Source of the DNA: ZC4RG29 sp036563875
GTDB lineage: Bacteria > Bacteroidota > Bacteroidia > Cytophagales > Cyclobacteriaceae
Length of the DNA: 64,000 nucleotides
NCBI GenBank assembly: GCA_036563875.1
Contig: DATCLO010000160.1
Coordinates: 1-64,000, forward strand
Reading direction: 5' to 3'
This document shows positions 51,983 to 60,558 of this stretch, one piece after another. Each line of letters opens with the position of its first letter. Within the stretch, counting starts at the first letter, position 1. Both the position numbers and the translations under genes were made by a program. The notes under the pieces were generated by a model. The model searched no databases and had not been told where the DNA came from. It worked only from the letters and a program-made list of their open reading frames with translations.

Positions 51983-52780
51983 TTATTTCAGGTCCTTGAG
52001 ATAGGAATCAACTTCTGCCTGTACGGCAGGATCCCCACTCATGGTTTTCACCTTTTCAAACTGTGCTTTTGCCCGTTCTCTTTCACCGGCATTCAGCAAC
52101 GCAACGCCGAGGAGTAATTGCCCCTGAAGGTGCGTCGAATCGACCTTTGTCAACATCTCGAAGCGCTCGATGGCGAGTCGGTACTGCCCCGACTGGATGG
52201 AGAGCAGTCCAATGTTGAATAGAGCTTCGGGATGTTGTGGATTGGCTGCTAACACTTCCCGCAGCATTACAATACCCTGCATCGGATTCTCCGAATTCAG
52301 GAAGGTCATAGCCATCCTTGTCTTGACGTCGAGGTTGGAGGGATCGGCATCCAACACCTTTCCGTAAAACTCGCGCGCCTTCTCGGCCATTTCCTCCTGA
52401 CGGGCGGGATCTACTGCAAAGGTATAGGCCTCGTAGTATTTGTCGCCAGCCCGAATCCAGCTTTCCTTAGTGTCGAAGAACGATGCAGCCTCAGCGGCAA
52501 ACCAGGCGGCGCTGTCAAATCTGCCAGCTTCCTTGTACCGGTCTGCCAAAGAGTCGGCAAAGATAGCACTTTTTTCTTTTTCGGCTGACGTCTCCCAGGC
52601 CTCCCTGAGGGACGCAATCGTGGTTCTAAGCTCCTGGGAGGGCTCGGCGTGAGCGACCTGGCCGGTCGAATCAGCGGGTGTTCCCTGATCTTCGTTGCTG
52701 ACTACGTGTTTAGGCAATTGAAACAGCAGCCAGACCACCAGCAGGCTGACGGCCGCGAGCAGGATACGGGTTTTCAGCAT
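51983..52780 (-). CDS. Membrane-anchored TPR protein
   Basis: 265 residues. One N-terminal hydrophobic segment ('ILLAAVSLLVVWLLFQL') anchors the protein. The rest is helical repeats of the tetratricopeptide type, for example 'PEALFNIGLLSIQSGQYRLA' and 'LQGQLLLGVALLNAGERERA'. TPR domains bind other proteins; no partner is identifiable. Its start overlaps the HU stop as TAATG, indicating coupled translation. This gene is a regular part of this neighbourhood in related bacteria as far as I recall. Confidence 0.88.
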   Translation of the reverse strand: MLKTRILLAAVSLLVVWLLFQLPKHVVSNEDQGTPADSTGQVAHAEPSQELRTTIASLREAWETSAEKEKSAIFADSLADRYKEAGRFDSAAWFAAEAASFFDTKESWIRAGDKYYEAYTFAVDPARQEEMAEKAREFYGKVLDADPSNLDVKTRMAMTFLNSENPMQGIVMLREVLAANPQHPEALFNIGLLSIQSGQYRLAIERFEMLTKVDSTHLQGQLLLGVALLNAGERERAKAQFEKVKTMSGDPAVQAEVDSYLKDLK

Positions 52781-53115
52781 TAGTCAACATCCATATCCTT
52801 GAGGTTGGCCTGCTTCTCAGCCATCTCCTTGACCTTTTCACTGGTCTTGATCTTGTTGACAAAGATCTTGGCCGGCTTGAAGCTCGGTATATAGTGCTCG
52901 TCGATGACAAGCGCAGTATTCCTGGAAATATTACGGGCTATTTTTTTCTTCCGCTTCTTGTTGACAAAACTCCCAAAGCCGCGAATGTAGATATTGTGCC
53001 CATTTGCCATCGACGACTTGACAACGCTAAAGAAGGCTTCAACAGACGCCGTCACATCGGCCTTGTCAACGCCGGTCTTCTCCGCAATCTCATTAATTAC
53101 ATCTGCCTTGGTCAC
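52780..53115 (-). CDS. HU/IHF family DNA-binding protein
   Basis: 111 residues from a GTG at 53115, where homology begins ('TKADVINEIAEKTGVDKADV'); upstream in-frame codons look non-coding. The dimer core is followed by 'GHNIYIRGFGSFVNKKRKKK' and the DNA-binding arm 'ARNISRNTALVIDEHYIPSF', with the conserved 'FKPAK' after it. A lysine- and glutamate-rich tail of about 15 residues is longer than in E. coli HU. It bends and compacts DNA. The gene is divergent from mutY with 67 bases between, so both promoters share that interval. Confidence 0.94.
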   Translation of the reverse strand: MTKADVINEIAEKTGVDKADVTASVEAFFSVVKSSMANGHNIYIRGFGSFVNKKRKKKIARNISRNTALVIDEHYIPSFKPAKIFVNKIKTSEKVKEMAEKQANLKDMDVD

Positions 53116-53182
53116 TTTTGATAAAAGTTTTAGTGATAGAGAAAAATTAAGGGATCGCAAAGTTAATTTGCAGTCGCCGATT

Positions 53183-54280
53183 ATGGAATCAATATTGAAA
53201 AAAACTGATAATCAGGGGGATGGAAGCCGATATTTCTCCAAAAAAATCGTTGAATGGTATCATGAGAACCATAGAAAACTCCCATGGCGCGATACCCGCG
53301 ATCCCTACCGAATCTGGTTGTCAGAAGTAATCCTCCAGCAAACCCGAGTGGCCCAGGGGTTGCCCTACTACCACCGGTTCATATCGCACTATCCAACCGT
53401 TTATGCGCTGGCATCGGCACCGGAAGAAGAAGTACTTCGTCATTGGCAAGGGCTGGGCTACTACACCCGCGCGCGCAACCTCATTCGTTGCGCGAAGGTT
53501 GTTGTGAGCCAACACGGCGGCTCGTTTCCTAGTAGTTATGAAGAATTAAAGTCGCTGCCGGGTATTGGCGACTACACCGCCGCGGCCATTGCATCTATCG
53601 CGTTCGATGAACCCGTAGCCGTACTTGATGGCAACGTCTTCCGCGTCCTGTCGCGGTACTTCGGCGCGTGGAATGATATCGCCCAGCCGTCATCCCGAAA
53701 GGTCTTTGCAGACCTGGCGTCTATGTTGGTGCCGAACGAATATCCCGGCATCTACAACCAGGCAGTTATGGAGTTCGGTGCGCTTTGCTGTTTGCCGAAG
53801 GCGCCGCAATGCGCCGAATGTATCCTGGCGCCGGGATGCTACGCGCGGGAACATCGCGCCCAGGCTCTCCTGCCGGTACGCAACGTCCGGAAGAAAGCAC
53901 GAAAGCGATACTTCTATTATTTCGTGTTCATGAACGGGAGCCGCATTGCCATGCGTAAGCGATCGGACAAGGACATATGGCAAAATCTCTACGATTTCTA
54001 TGCCGCGGAGACTTCAAGAAGTCAGTCACTCCGCAAAGTGCTGGAGAAAGATGAAAAGTTGCGGACACTCGCAGGACGCCTTCCGGAATTGGAAATCACT
54101 GGGACGTACCGGCACAAACTCACCCACCAGGAAATTTTCGCGAGGTTTGTTGTGGTGAGGCCACCATTCAAACGTGCTGCCCTCCCGGCCGGACTGAAGT
54201 TCTTTTCGAAAAAAGGCCTGGAACGGCTTCCCAAGCCAGTATTGATAAGCCGGTTTCTGGCCGACCGGAAAATTTTATAG
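53183..54280 (+). CDS. mutY: A/G-specific adenine DNA glycosylase
   Basis: 365 residues from the ATG at 53183; the open frame further upstream lies antisense to the HU gene. MutY removes adenine mispaired with 8-oxoguanine. Visible features: Glu48 in 'WLSEVILQQTRV', the helix-hairpin-helix 'LPGIGDYTAAAIASIAF', catalytic Asp149 in 'VLDGNVFRVLSR', and the [4Fe-4S] cluster cysteines 203, 210, 213 and 219 (CX6CX2CX5C). The C-terminal third is the NUDIX-like 8-oxoguanine recognition domain. Intact. Confidence 0.96.
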   Translation: MESILKKTDNQGDGSRYFSKKIVEWYHENHRKLPWRDTRDPYRIWLSEVILQQTRVAQGLPYYHRFISHYPTVYALASAPEEEVLRHWQGLGYYTRARNLIRCAKVVVSQHGGSFPSSYEELKSLPGIGDYTAAAIASIAFDEPVAVLDGNVFRVLSRYFGAWNDIAQPSSRKVFADLASMLVPNEYPGIYNQAVMEFGALCCLPKAPQCAECILAPGCYAREHRAQALLPVRNVRKKARKRYFYYFVFMNGSRIAMRKRSDKDIWQNLYDFYAAETSRSQSLRKVLEKDEKLRTLAGRLPELEITGTYRHKLTHQEIFARFVVVRPPFKRAALPAGLKFFSKKGLERLPKPVLISRFLADRKIL

Positions 54281-54287
54281 TTCCCCC

Positions 54288-54295
54288 TAACTTTG
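54288..54295 (+). promoter_or_regulatory. Bacteroidota -7 promoter box upstream of ssb
   Basis: TAACTTTG matches TAnnTTTG exactly, seven bases after the mutY stop and 88 before ssb. It probably drives ssb, gldE and gldD. Confidence 0.55.
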
Positions 54296-54383
54296 GTACT
54301 TTTACCCTAATCGGATCGCCTTCCGGAAACCGAACCCGATAGCGTTCCGTGACGTTCTTCCGATATCAAGTAAATCCAATTAT

Positions 54384-54830
54384 ATGTCAGGAGTAAACAG
54401 AGTAATCTTGGTGGGTCGGCTCGGAAAAGACCCTGAAGTCAGAAATCTCGAGAGTGGGGTCGCCGTGGCAAACTTCAGCCTGGCAACCTCTGAAACTTAT
54501 AAGGACCGAACAACAGGCGAAAAAAGGGAGACCACTGAATGGCACAACATCGTGTTGTGGCGTGGTCTGGCTGAAATCGCTCAGCGCTACCTGCACAAGG
54601 GCGACATGATTTATGTTGAAGGCAAGCTTCGCACGAGGTCCTGGGAAAAAGATGGTATTACCCGTTACACCACTGAGGTGGTGGCCGATAACATGACAAT
54701 GCTCTCCACGGGGCGGGGCAGCGGTATGCCGCAGCCTGCAGAAATGGGCAGTTCAATGGTCCCTGATCGCGGCCAGGAGCCGTACCGGGCGCCAGTCGAC
54801 ACGAACAGCACGGACGACCTGCCGTTCTGA
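54384..54830 (+). CDS. ssb: Single-stranded DNA-binding protein
   Basis: 148 residues. The OB fold begins 'MSGVNRVILVGRLGKDPEVR' and includes 'TTEWHNIVLWRGLAEIAQRY' and 'IYVEGKLRTRSWEKDG'. A short glycine/proline-rich linker leads to the acidic C-terminal tip 'DDLPF', which recruits repair and replication partners. It lies between mutY and gldE, an order I recall as conserved in gliding Bacteroidota. Confidence 0.97.
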   Translation: MSGVNRVILVGRLGKDPEVRNLESGVAVANFSLATSETYKDRTTGEKRETTEWHNIVLWRGLAEIAQRYLHKGDMIYVEGKLRTRSWEKDGITRYTTEVVADNMTMLSTGRGSGMPQPAEMGSSMVPDRGQEPYRAPVDTNSTDDLPF

Positions 54831-54854
54831 TTGTAGTACCAATGTCAAACCGCT

Positions 54855-56117
54855 TTGGACGAACCTCCCAGTTACGCGTCATACCTTCTGGCTAATTCAG
54901 GTACAGGCCTGATTTACCTCCTGGGCATTGCAGCTTTGCTGTTGCTCGGGCTGTCAGCCCTGATCACTGCTTCTGAAACCGCGCTGTTACAGGACGAAGG
55001 AAATAAGCGCAACGGTAGTTCCATGAACCTGAAGGACGCAACCCTTTTGCCGGCAACCATTCGGATCGTCCGGCATGGGCTGGTTATTGCCGTCGTGACG
55101 CTTTGCGCGGGTATACTCTGGACACCATACGGAGAAGTTCACGCGCACACTGCAACCGTGTTGATCATCGTCATCGCTACGACGTTCGCACTTGTAACTT
55201 TCGGTGACCTTGCACCACGCGCTGTTGCGTCGCGATACCGAACGCGACTCCTTCGCATCATGCTTCCTTTCTGGAAGTTTGCTCTGAGCGCATGCAAGCC
55301 ACTTGCTGTGGCGCTGTCCGGAATGGATCGCGCAGCTGAACAACGCCTGAAAAAACAGGTGCCTCCGCCGCGCGTCCAGTTGTCAAACGGCATCAACGGG
55401 ACGGAACCGGATTTTCTGAAAGGCATCGAAGGCTTTGGAACGCTTACCGTCCGCCAGGTCATGCGGTCCCGTATCGACATCGCAGCGGTTGATGTCGCGA
55501 TGAATTTCCATGAGCTGATGGACTTCATCAACAAGACGGGATTTTCACGAATGCCGGCATATCGCGAAACCATCGACCACATCGAAGGGATTTTATACAT
55601 CAAGGATCTCCTGCCCTTCACAGAAGAAGACGAAAATTTCAGATGGCAGAATCTTCTTCGTCCGGGATTTTTCGTCCCCGAAAACAAAAAGATCGACTCA
55701 CTGCTGAAGGATTTCCAGGAGAAACGCGTTCACATCGCATTGGTCGTGGATGAATACGGCGGCACCGTGGGCTTAATTACCCTCGAAGATATCATCGAGG
55801 AGATCATCGGCGAGATCAACGACGAGTTCGACGAGGAAGCCACCGGATTCCGGCAAATCGATGATCACACATATGTCTTTGAAGGAAAGACACTATTACA
55901 TGATCTTTGCAAAACGCTCGATGTGGACGGCAGTATATTTGATGAAGTGCGAGGTGAAAGCGAATCCCTGGCAGGTCTTATCCTCGAACTGACGAACGAC
56001 TTGCCAAACGTGGGCAAGAAAATTACGTTCAAGCAGTTCACATTTGTTATTGAAGCGGTCGACAGAAGAAGAATAAAGCGCGTGAGGGTACATATCCATG
56101 AACACGAAGAGTCATAA
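54855..56117 (+). CDS. gldE: Gliding motility-associated protein GldE
   Basis: 420 residues from a TTG at 54855; an in-frame stop lies seven codons upstream and no ATG intervenes. The N-terminal half has membrane segments ('LIYLLGIAALLLLGLSALI', 'LVIAVVTLCAGILW') of the DUF21/CorB type. A CBS pair follows ('FMNFHELMDFINKTGFSRMP' region, then 'HIALVVDEYGGTVGLITLED') and a CorC-like C-terminal domain ('DVDGSIFDEVRGESESLAGL'). GldE is a CorC-related protein tied to gliding in Flavobacterium. The assignment rests on the fold and on gldD overlapping it by 20 bases. Confidence 0.9.
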   Translation: MDEPPSYASYLLANSGTGLIYLLGIAALLLLGLSALITASETALLQDEGNKRNGSSMNLKDATLLPATIRIVRHGLVIAVVTLCAGILWTPYGEVHAHTATVLIIVIATTFALVTFGDLAPRAVASRYRTRLLRIMLPFWKFALSACKPLAVALSGMDRAAEQRLKKQVPPPRVQLSNGINGTEPDFLKGIEGFGTLTVRQVMRSRIDIAAVDVAMNFHELMDFINKTGFSRMPAYRETIDHIEGILYIKDLLPFTEEDENFRWQNLLRPGFFVPENKKIDSLLKDFQEKRVHIALVVDEYGGTVGLITLEDIIEEIIGEINDEFDEEATGFRQIDDHTYVFEGKTLLHDLCKTLDVDGSIFDEVRGESESLAGLILELTNDLPNVGKKITFKQFTFVIEAVDRRRIKRVRVHIHEHEES

Positions 56118-56700
56118 TATCGCACTGATCATCGCGCTGGCGTGTTTCGCACTTTCCTGTGAACGTACTTACGTGCCAAAGCCCATCGGCTATAACCGGC
56201 TCGATCTTCCTGAGCCTGCCTATCATGGTATGCCCGATACCCTGCCGTATTGGTTTGAATACTCAAAGCACGCGAGGATTCTAAAGGATACGTCCTTCAT
56301 CAATGATCCCGAATGGATCGAAGTATACTATCCGCTCATGAAGGCCACGGTGCATATCACCTACAAGCCCGTGAACAACAACCTGGAGTTGTTGAAGGAG
56401 TATGTTGACGATTCCTACCGGCTCACATCGAAACACCAAATTAAAGCATATGCCATCGACGAAGTTCTTGTCAGTACGCCGTCCGGCAAGACTGCTGTCA
56501 TAGAAGAAATCGAAGGCGAAGTCCCCAGTCAATTCCAGTTCACCGTCACCGACTCTACGAGGAACTTTCTTCGCGGAGCCTTATACTTTAACACGAAGGT
56601 CCAGAACGATTCCCTTGCTCCGGCTATCGAATATGTGAAGAAGGACATCATGCACATGATCAACACGCTGGAATGGGCCACTGAAAGGCGAGGATCGTAG
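56098..56700 (+). CDS. gldD: Gliding motility lipoprotein GldD
   Basis: 200 residues. The lipoprotein signal ends at Cys21 ('ACFALSCERTYVPKP'). The GldD-typical start of the mature part is 'PKPIGYNRLDLPEPAY', then 'LPYWFEYSKHARI' and 'WIEVYYPLMKATVHITYKPV'. GldD is required for gliding in Flavobacterium johnsoniae and is a lipoprotein of the cell envelope. Its start overlaps the end of gldE by 20 bases, the usual order, so the two are translated together. Confidence 0.94.
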   Translation: MNTKSHNIALIIALACFALSCERTYVPKPIGYNRLDLPEPAYHGMPDTLPYWFEYSKHARILKDTSFINDPEWIEVYYPLMKATVHITYKPVNNNLELLKEYVDDSYRLTSKHQIKAYAIDEVLVSTPSGKTAVIEEIEGEVPSQFQFTVTDSTRNFLRGALYFNTKVQNDSLAPAIEYVKKDIMHMINTLEWATERRGS

Positions 56701-56779
56701 TCGTCTATTTGACGATTGGTTTGGACCCCGCGTGAACTAAGTATAAATTTTGAGACCTTTCGTCAGAAAAATCCATTCA

Positions 56780-57529
56780 ATGAAATACAGACTTATCGCA
56801 CTGGCTGTTCTCGTCGCTGGCAGCCTGAACCTTTCGTATGCTCAATCATCTGCTCGCCAGATTTATGAACTCAGGGTGTATGAACTTACAATGGGCTCAA
56901 TGCGCCACATTGAAGATTACCTGGGCAAGGCGCTGATTCCGGCACTCAATCGAAGTGGTGTATCCAATGTTGGCGTCTTCCGCGAATCGGGTAAGAACGA
57001 GCCACCGAAAATCTATGTGCTCATCCCTTATGCATCTATGGTGGACTATGGTCGGGTAAGGGAGACACTAGGTCGTGATGAAACCTATCGCAAGGACAGC
57101 GAAACGTACAACAAACTTCAGAGTGCGGTTTATTTCCGTTATAAATCGTCCCTGCTGGAAGCGTTCGCGGGTCTTCCGTCATTGGTTGTGCCGCCCAAGG
57201 GAGACCGCATATTTGAATTGAGGATTTACGAAGGATACAGCGATGACGCTGTATCGCGCAAGGTGAGAATGTTCAACGAGGGAGAAATTGAAATCTTCAG
57301 AAAGACAGGCTTAAATGCAGTGTTCTTCGGAGAAACAATTTCCGGACCGGACATGCCCTGTCTTCAATACATGCTCGTGTTCCGCGATATGGAGGAACGC
57401 GACAAGAACTGGCAGGCATTCATTGCCCATCCCGACTGGGCGGCAATGTCGAAGGATCCGCAATACGCGAACACCGTTTCAAAAATTATCCGGGTGTTTC
57501 TCGAACCAATGTCTATCTCGCAGATCTAA
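56780..57529 (+). CDS. Exported NIPSNAP family protein, two domains
   Basis: 249 residues from the ATG at 56780, chosen because it begins the signal peptide ('LIALAVLVAGSLNLSYAQ'). Two NIPSNAP/ferredoxin-like domains follow, about 30-125 ('QIYELRVYELTMGSMRHIED') and 140-245 ('RIFELRIYEGYSDDAVSRKV'). NIPSNAP proteins are mostly of unknown function. A near-consensus TATAAATTTTG lies about 20 bases before the start and supports this choice. Export is unusual for the fold as I know it, but common in Bacteroidota. Confidence 0.88.
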   Translation: MKYRLIALAVLVAGSLNLSYAQSSARQIYELRVYELTMGSMRHIEDYLGKALIPALNRSGVSNVGVFRESGKNEPPKIYVLIPYASMVDYGRVRETLGRDETYRKDSETYNKLQSAVYFRYKSSLLEAFAGLPSLVVPPKGDRIFELRIYEGYSDDAVSRKVRMFNEGEIEIFRKTGLNAVFFGETISGPDMPCLQYMLVFRDMEERDKNWQAFIAHPDWAAMSKDPQYANTVSKIIRVFLEPMSISQI

Positions 57530-57532
57530 GAC

Positions 57533-58552
57533 TCACTTGTTGTTGTGCTCGCGGGCGTAGTGCTCCTTTAGAATATCGTACGCAAAGTCGTCGGTCAGAT
57601 CGCGCACAGCAGTGTGTATGTGGTTGGCGTTGTTCTGCGTGTTGTCAAATTCGATCAGCAGCATCGGACCCTGAATGCGATAGTAATGTCCCGTGCCCGG
57701 CTGCAGACTGCCCGCCCATGCGAAAGAAAGATTTTCAATGCCTGCATCCTGAATCTTTTTCATCAGACGATTGGAGAACCCGAAAGCATAGTTCTTGACA
57801 TATACATCCAGCAAGCTGAGCAGCATTTTTTGTTGGGCGGATGTCATGTCGCGATACGAAAGCCCTTTCGGTTCGAGCGGCGCTGCTTCACGTTCACCAA
57901 GCGTGAACATTTCGTAGGGTGCCGTGTCGGAGAACTTTGCGACCTTAAGCTGAGCGGGAGTTAGCGAGTTTACGAGTTGAAAGCCCAGATCGCTTTCCAG
58001 TTTGAGGATCTGTTTTCCTGTCTGCGGTCCGCGCGGTACAGTGGCTGGATTCGATCCAAAGCCCGAGGGCGTAGATGAGACCAGTTTGCCGCCAATTGAA
58101 AAGAAGTTGAGCGCAACGTGGTGACCTTCCAGGCGCCATCCCCAGGGCTCTTTCGATGACGGCGATCCGAAAATGCTGACGTAGTAATTTTCCGGGTCGC
58201 GATATGTGTCGTTCGGTCCCCTTCCCTCCAATTCGCGAAGGATGATCTCATGCGACATGATTTCTGTTGCCTTCGTATAGCCTTGTTGACTCAGTGAAGC
58301 ACGCAACAGGTTCAGAGCAGCCTCCCGTTGCTTTGCGTTCAACTCCTTGAACGGGATGCCTTTCCGTGCTCTGGGAACAAAGGTCCAATCGGTCCGTTCA
58401 TCGGTGTCTACGGGAAAAGTCGTCTTTTCGAGCTGTTCCGAGCCCAGCAGCGCCATGAATGCCTTAGCTGTCTCCGCAAGGTCCTGCCCCGCACCCGGAA
58501 GGCATACACAAGTGATCAATGCGAACAAAAGCCCGAACGTTACTCGTTCCAT
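57533..58552 (-). CDS. Exported DUF3500 protein
   Basis: 339 residues with a signal peptide ('FGLLFALITCVCLPGAGQ'). Key segments of DUF3500 are 'RKGIPFKELNAKQREAALNL', 'YYVSIFGSPSSKEPWGWRLE', 'GHHVALNFFSIGGKLVSSTP' and 'HYYRIQGPMLLIEFDNTQNN'. The histidines in 'GHHVALNF' and in 'NANHIHTAVRDL' near the C terminus could bind a metal, but the family has no assigned activity that I know. It ends three bases from the NIPSNAP gene, convergently. Confidence 0.88.
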   Translation of the reverse strand: MERVTFGLLFALITCVCLPGAGQDLAETAKAFMALLGSEQLEKTTFPVDTDERTDWTFVPRARKGIPFKELNAKQREAALNLLRASLSQQGYTKATEIMSHEIILRELEGRGPNDTYRDPENYYVSIFGSPSSKEPWGWRLEGHHVALNFFSIGGKLVSSTPSGFGSNPATVPRGPQTGKQILKLESDLGFQLVNSLTPAQLKVAKFSDTAPYEMFTLGEREAAPLEPKGLSYRDMTSAQQKMLLSLLDVYVKNYAFGFSNRLMKKIQDAGIENLSFAWAGSLQPGTGHYYRIQGPMLLIEFDNTQNNANHIHTAVRDLTDDFAYDILKEHYAREHNNK

Positions 58553-58625
58553 AGATGGATTATTAACGATGTGCTACTAAAGATAGACCCTTTTTTGCTT
58601 CCGGGGTATTATTGTACGGAAACGG

Positions 58626-58653
58626 TTGCATACGTATACAAATCGTATTTTTG
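58626..58653 (+). promoter_or_regulatory. Bacteroidota-type promoter of ypdA
   Basis: TTG at 58626, 17 bases, then TATTTTTG at 58646-58653. Both elements and their spacing match the TTG, 17-23 bases, TAnnTTTG pattern, 48 bases before the start codon. The best promoter match in the window. Confidence 0.7.
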
Positions 58654-58701
58654 GACCATCGACCCCTGAGTTCGCCCCGGAAAACACGAATATGCTGAGC
58701 G

Positions 58702-59670
58702 ATGAAAATGTATGATGTCATAATAATCGGTGCGGGGCCAATTGGTCTTGCCTGCGGAATTGAAGCCAAAAAGGCCGGCCTGGAATACCTCATTCTTGAG
58801 AAGGGATGCCTGGTAAATTCCCTGTACAACTATCCGCTCAACATGATGTTTTTCTCTACCTCGGAGCGACTCGAAATCGGTAATGTCCCATTCATTTCAC
58901 ATCAACCAAAGCCGAACCGCTTTGAGGCACTGGAATACTACAGGCGCGTCTGCTCGTCGTGGGAACTTAATGTCAGGCTTTACGAGCGCGTCGACAGCGT
59001 ACGAAAGGTTGGTGAGACTTTCGAAATAGAAACGATCAAGGACAAATATCACACACGGGCTGTCGTTCTTGCGTTGGGATTTTACGATCTTCCATTTCTG
59101 CTAAACGTGCCCGGTGAAGACCTGCCTAAGGTCAAACACTATTACGACGAACCACACCCTTACTACCTGCAACGCATTGTCGTTGTCGGCGCAGCCAACT
59201 CTGCCGTAGACGTGGCGCTTGAAACGTACAGGAAGGGCGCTGATGTCACTATGGTAATTCGTGAGTCAGCCATTCGTGATACTGTCAAGTATTGGGTAAA
59301 GCCCGATATAGAGAACCGTATTAAGGAGGGATCGATCAAAGCGTACTTCAATTCAGAAGTTTTGAGAATAACGGAAGACGCTGTGATTGTCCGTACGCCG
59401 GAGGGCGAGCTAACGATTGAAAACGACTTCGTGCTGGCGATGACGGGATATCAGCCACCGTTCGAGTTTATGGAACGGTGCGGCATTCAGTTTCATGACG
59501 ATGAATTTCACACGCCGGTATATGATGAGTCAACTATGGAAACTAATGTTCCGGGACTCTACCTCGCGGGTGTTGTATGCGGAGGTTTGAAGACCAATAA
59601 GTGGTTCATTGAGAATTCCCGCGTTCACGCTGAAGTGATCATGAACAATCTTTCACGGGTTCTGGCCTGA
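58702..59670 (+). CDS. ypdA: YpdA family bacillithiol disulfide reductase
   Basis: 322 residues. The FAD-binding 'DVIIIGAGPIGLACGIEAKK' opens the protein. A second Rossmann motif, 'RIVVVGAANSAVDVALETYR', binds NADPH, and 'FVLAMTGYQP' plus 'GLYLAGVVCGG' form the C-terminal FAD contacts. The YpdA-specific region 'LYNYPLNMMFFSTSERLEIG' is present. The enzyme reduces bacillithiol disulfide, which suggests the organism makes bacillithiol; no bsh gene is in the window. It has its own promoter and is a single gene. Confidence 0.92.
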   Translation: MKMYDVIIIGAGPIGLACGIEAKKAGLEYLILEKGCLVNSLYNYPLNMMFFSTSERLEIGNVPFISHQPKPNRFEALEYYRRVCSSWELNVRLYERVDSVRKVGETFEIETIKDKYHTRAVVLALGFYDLPFLLNVPGEDLPKVKHYYDEPHPYYLQRIVVVGAANSAVDVALETYRKGADVTMVIRESAIRDTVKYWVKPDIENRIKEGSIKAYFNSEVLRITEDAVIVRTPEGELTIENDFVLAMTGYQPPFEFMERCGIQFHDDEFHTPVYDESTMETNVPGLYLAGVVCGGLKTNKWFIENSRVHAEVIMNNLSRVLA

Positions 59671-59673
59671 TCA

Positions 59674-60558
59674 TCACACAAACTGGTGCAGGATACTGCG
59701 CACTTCATTCAAGTATCCGCCTCCAAAAAGGTTGACGTGCACCAGCAACGGGTATAGCTTGTAAATGTCGAGTCGTTCCCGGAGGCCAGGTTCTGTTGGA
59801 TACGCTTCTTCGTAGGCATCGTAAAAGCTGTGATCGAATCCTCCGAACAATTCAGTCATCGCCAGGTCAACTTCACGGTGTCCGTAGTACACTGCAGGGT
59901 CTATGAGACACGGATTTCCTGAATCATCAACGATCACATTCCCGCCCCACAAGTCGCCATGTATTAACGACGGTGATTCCACGCTGAGAATTCCCGGTAA
60001 CTTTTGGTAGAGCGTGTCAAACTGCGTGACTACCTCCTTGCCAATTCGACCCGCATCAACACCCAATTTCAGTTGAGCATTAAGTCGTCGTTCGATGAAG
60101 AATGAAATCCACTCATTGCCGGGTGTATTGTCCTGTGGCAGCGAGCCAATGTAGTTGGCGTGATCCAGCCCAAACTGAGGCGATGACTTTCGGTGGAGGG
60201 CAGCCAGCTGCCGGCCCAGCGTTTGCGGGTACGTGCGACTCCTCGTGGCAGGGGCAATGAATTCCATCAGGATGAACTGGTAATCGTCACTCACACCCGT
60301 TCCCACGACGCGAGGAATCCGAACGGATTGTGCTTCGGAGAGCAGAGTTAGTCCTTTTGCTTCCGCATCGAACATACCCGGATAACGCCGCGAACTATTC
60401 CACTTCAGAAAAAAAATGCCTTGCCCGGTTTGGAGTCGCCCGCCATTATTGATACACCCGCCGCCCGTTGGGGTAAAGCGAAGCAAGCCGGGCTCCTGGC
60501 CATTGTTACGCAGTAGCTCGCTTACACCGCGAACGACCGGACCGGGAATGGAGCTCAC
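59674..60558 (-). CDS. Fructosamine kinase family protein
   Basis: 294 residues from a GTG at 60558, which overlaps the TonB-receptor stop by four bases (GTGA). The aminoglycoside-phosphotransferase-like fold is marked by 'FLKWNSSRRYPGMFDAEAKG' (ATP lysine region), the catalytic loop 'LIHGDLWGGNVIVD', and the metal loop 'LIDPAVYYGHREVDLAM'. Family members phosphorylate ketosamines on glycated amines or ribulosamines and act in repair of protein glycation. The overlap with a receptor gene suggests coupled expression, which is not usual for this family as I know it. Confidence 0.88.
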   Translation of the reverse strand: MSSIPGPVVRGVSELLRNNGQEPGLLRFTPTGGGCINNGGRLQTGQGIFFLKWNSSRRYPGMFDAEAKGLTLLSEAQSVRIPRVVGTGVSDDYQFILMEFIAPATRSRTYPQTLGRQLAALHRKSSPQFGLDHANYIGSLPQDNTPGNEWISFFIERRLNAQLKLGVDAGRIGKEVVTQFDTLYQKLPGILSVESPSLIHGDLWGGNVIVDDSGNPCLIDPAVYYGHREVDLAMTELFGGFDHSFYDAYEEAYPTEPGLRERLDIYKLYPLLVHVNLFGGGYLNEVRSILHQFV

